Shown: positions 62,357 through 64,000 of the stretch, one piece after another
Position numbering within the stretch: position 1 is the first letter of the stretch
How the letters are laid out: each line of letters starts with the position of its first letter
Source of the DNA: Neolewinella persica DSM 23188
Lineage (GTDB): Bacteria > Bacteroidota > Bacteroidia > Chitinophagales > Saprospiraceae
NCBI RefSeq assembly: GCF_000373105.1
Contig: NZ_KB890439.1
Coordinates: 1-64,000, forward strand
Reading direction: 5' to 3'
DNA: 64,000 nucleotides
Notes under the pieces: generated by a model
Told to the model about the DNA's origin: nothing
Seen by the model: the letters and a program-made list of their open reading frames with translations, nothing else
Databases searched by the model: none
Translations under genes and position numbers: made by a program

Positions 62357-64000
62357 ATGCGTTTCCTTTTTTCCCTGTTCGCAGTGTACTGTTGTTCCTT
62401 TCTTTTTGCTCAGACTGGTGCTGCCTTTTCAGGCTTGTCCAGCTGTGATGCCCAAGTGCAAAGCTTCCTCAATGAATACGATATCCCCGCTGCCTCCCTG
62501 GCCATTTCTCGAAATGGCAAGCTGGTGTACAACCGTGCTTTTGGCAAGGCCGATTTGGCCGGGCAAATAGTCACCCAACCCTGGCATCGTTTCCGGGTTG
62601 CCAGTGTCTCCAAACCTCTGACGTCCATTGGCATAATGAAGCTGATAGAAGCGGGAAGCCTTGAACTAAACGAAAAGGTGTTTGGCCCGGGGAGTCTTCT
62701 TGCTAGCCACGAATACCTCAGCATGGCCAACATTACAGATAACCGGGTTTACGATGTTACTGTCCAGCACTTGCTAGAGCATTCAGGAGGATGGGATCGT
62801 GATCAAAACTGCTTCCCTAATCCAACTACACCCTACAGCTTCTTTCGTGGAGGGTGTGATCCTATCGGCGCACCACTACACATTACACAAACTCTCGGTG
62901 TTGGCAATCCAATGAAAACGGAGGACCCCATTTTTTTCCTTTTGGAAAAAGGCCTTGAATTCACTCCCGGAACTAGATATGCTTACTCTAATATTGGATA
63001 TCTCGTACTTGGAGAAATCATCGAGGCCGTTACCGGAAAAGATTACGAAACCTATATGCGGGAGGACGTATTCGCTCCGGCTAATGTGTGTGATATGAAC
63101 CTTGGGAAGGATTTACGGGAAGACCGCTTGCCACGCGAGGTAGAATATGAAGGTAATGGGTTTACGGTGTCCTCCGCTTATGGAACAGGTCAGCAGGTAC
63201 CCTGGGAATACGGCGGTTGGACGATCGAAGCAATGGGGCCTCATGGTGGCTGGGTAGCAAGTGCTGCCGACCTCATTCGTTTGCTCAGCACCGTCGATGG
63301 ATTTAACAGTAAACCAGATCAATTGAGTAGTACTACGATCAATTCTATGACTACGCCTTCTGCAAATGCTAATTACTACGCCAAGGGCTGGGCCGTAAAC
63401 TCAGCTAATAATTGGTGGCATACTGGAGCCCTCGACGGGACCGCCAGCATTATGGTCAGGTCCAGCGGAGGGTACAACTTCGCCTTGATTCTGAACAAAA
63501 GAATCATCGATCGCCGATCCAATCAGTTTTGGGCGGACCTTGACGGCCTACCCTGGAGTTGTATAGGAGGTGCTACTTCCTGGCCTGGGTACGACCTGAT
63601 GTTGCAACCAGAGGCAGGGGTGACTAACTTCACGGCAACCCCCATCCAGAATGCGGCCGCAGCTACGGTAAGCTATGATTTACCTACAGGGGTGGAAGTA
63701 CTCATTGTCGCCAGTGAGACTGAGTTTTTGGCTTCCTATCCGGAGGAGGCGGTCAGTTATGAGGTTGGAGATGTTTTGCCCGGTGGAGCAAAGGTGGTCT
63801 ACGTTGGAGATGAAGATGAAGTAGAAATCCTTTCCCTTGAGCCTACCACCACCTACTTTTTGCGGGCATTCCCTTTCCGGAAGAATAGTGATACCAGAAA
63901 TTTCCCCCTGTATCGACTGTGTGACGCTACTGAAATATCGGTGACCACCTCAAGTACTTTCGTTGAAGATCCTCAGTTTGTGGTAGATTTCAAACTCTTT
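62357..64000 (+). CDS. serine hydrolase, beta-lactamase (class C)-like; right end cut
   Basis: At least 548 residues are encoded before the window ends. After a signal peptide (MRFLFSLFAVYCCSFLFAQ) comes a beta-lactamase/DD-peptidase-type domain. The SxxK motif lies in VASVSKPLTS (about residue 87), YSN in YAYSNIGYLV (about residue 215) and HTG in NNWWHTGALDGT (about residue 355). After about residue 420 the sequence is beta-rich, possibly a fibronectin-like region. A sorting domain may lie beyond the edge. Family members are esterases, D-aminopeptidases or penicillin-binding proteins; beta-lactam hydrolysis is only one possibility. Confidence 0.88.
   Translation, partial: MRFLFSLFAVYCCSFLFAQTGAAFSGLSSCDAQVQSFLNEYDIPAASLAISRNGKLVYNRAFGKADLAGQIVTQPWHRFRVASVSKPLTSIGIMKLIEAGSLELNEKVFGPGSLLASHEYLSMANITDNRVYDVTVQHLLEHSGGWDRDQNCFPNPTTPYSFFRGGCDPIGAPLHITQTLGVGNPMKTEDPIFFLLEKGLEFTPGTRYAYSNIGYLVLGEIIEAVTGKDYETYMREDVFAPANVCDMNLGKDLREDRLPREVEYEGNGFTVSSAYGTGQQVPWEYGGWTIEAMGPHGGWVASAADLIRLLSTVDGFNSKPDQLSSTTINSMTTPSANANYYAKGWAVNSANNWWHTGALDGTASIMVRSSGGYNFALILNKRIIDRRSNQFWADLDGLPWSCIGGATSWPGYDLMLQPEAGVTNFTATPIQNAAAATVSYDLPTGVEVLIVASETEFLASYPEEAVSYEVGDVLPGGAKVVYVGDEDEVEILSLEPTTTYFLRAFPFRKNSDTRNFPLYRLCDATEISVTTSSTFVEDPQFVVDFKLF

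Overview
The window is chromosomal DNA of a member of the Bacteroidota, most likely a marine Saprospiria (Lewinella-like) bacterium. This rests on several observations. There is a T9SS/gliding gene set: PorT directly behind a menaquinone-type UbiE, GldG, one CHU_C-type (type B) secreted protein and one type A sorting-domain protein. Promoters resemble the Bacteroidota -33 TTTG / -7 TAnnTTTG type, and lipoproteins, outer-membrane beta-barrels and Tat-exported sugar enzymes are abundant. The genus is an inference; no rRNA is present.

Layout. 1-1.3 kb: an IS3-family element truncates an S41-type protease gene, followed by an unknown gene. 1.6-5.4 kb: ahcY, an ankyrin-repeat exported protein and a small beta-barrel. 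5.4-9.8 kb: ilvD-ilvB-ilvN, preceded by a branched-chain-residue-rich leader peptide and an attenuator hairpin. 10-20.4 kb: lipoproteins, a Tat-exported TIM-barrel enzyme, a PAP2/haloperoxidase-like phosphatase, a subtilisin-like protease, an M20 amidohydrolase, a DoxX protein and a TonB-like protein. 20.6-31.2 kb: a GH13 amylase, a membrane glycosyltransferase, a TPR protein, gyrA, ubiE and porT. 31.3-35.8 kb: a zinc metalloprotease, tpiA and bioB. 36-42.9 kb: a YCF48-like protein with a partial duplicate of its tail, an S1/P1-type zinc enzyme, a DUF4340-gldG pair and an LD-carboxypeptidase. 43-49.3 kb: a CHU_C protein, two adrenodoxin-type ferredoxins on either side of an initiator tRNA, iscX, kdsC, a lipoprotein and a type A T9SS cargo. 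49.5-54.7 kb: a Gfo/Idh oxidoreductase with a 3-keto-sugar hydrolase-like DUF1080 protein, a START-like protein and pabB-pabC. 54.9-64 kb: an AI-2E permease, a cysteine-rich repeat lipoprotein, an ECF sigma factor translationally close to a protein that appears to span both membranes, two FG-GAP lipoproteins and an incomplete serine hydrolase.

The most interesting signals are four. (1) The ilv leader has a textbook attenuator: 13 I/L/V codons in a 25-residue peptide, a 14-bp terminator, and an antiterminator segment inside the last leader codons. (2) A GC-rich 19-bp motif, TGCACCTGCGNCCSCGCCC, occurs 15 times, almost only between genes or inside signal-peptide codons, and mostly points toward the downstream gene. 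(3) An ECF sigma factor with a hydrophobic tail lies 2 nt from a predicted inner-membrane/periplasm/outer-membrane-barrel protein, an arrangement like a dual-membrane-spanning anti-sigma factor. (4) Families of long intergenic hairpins have arms built of degenerate short repeats.
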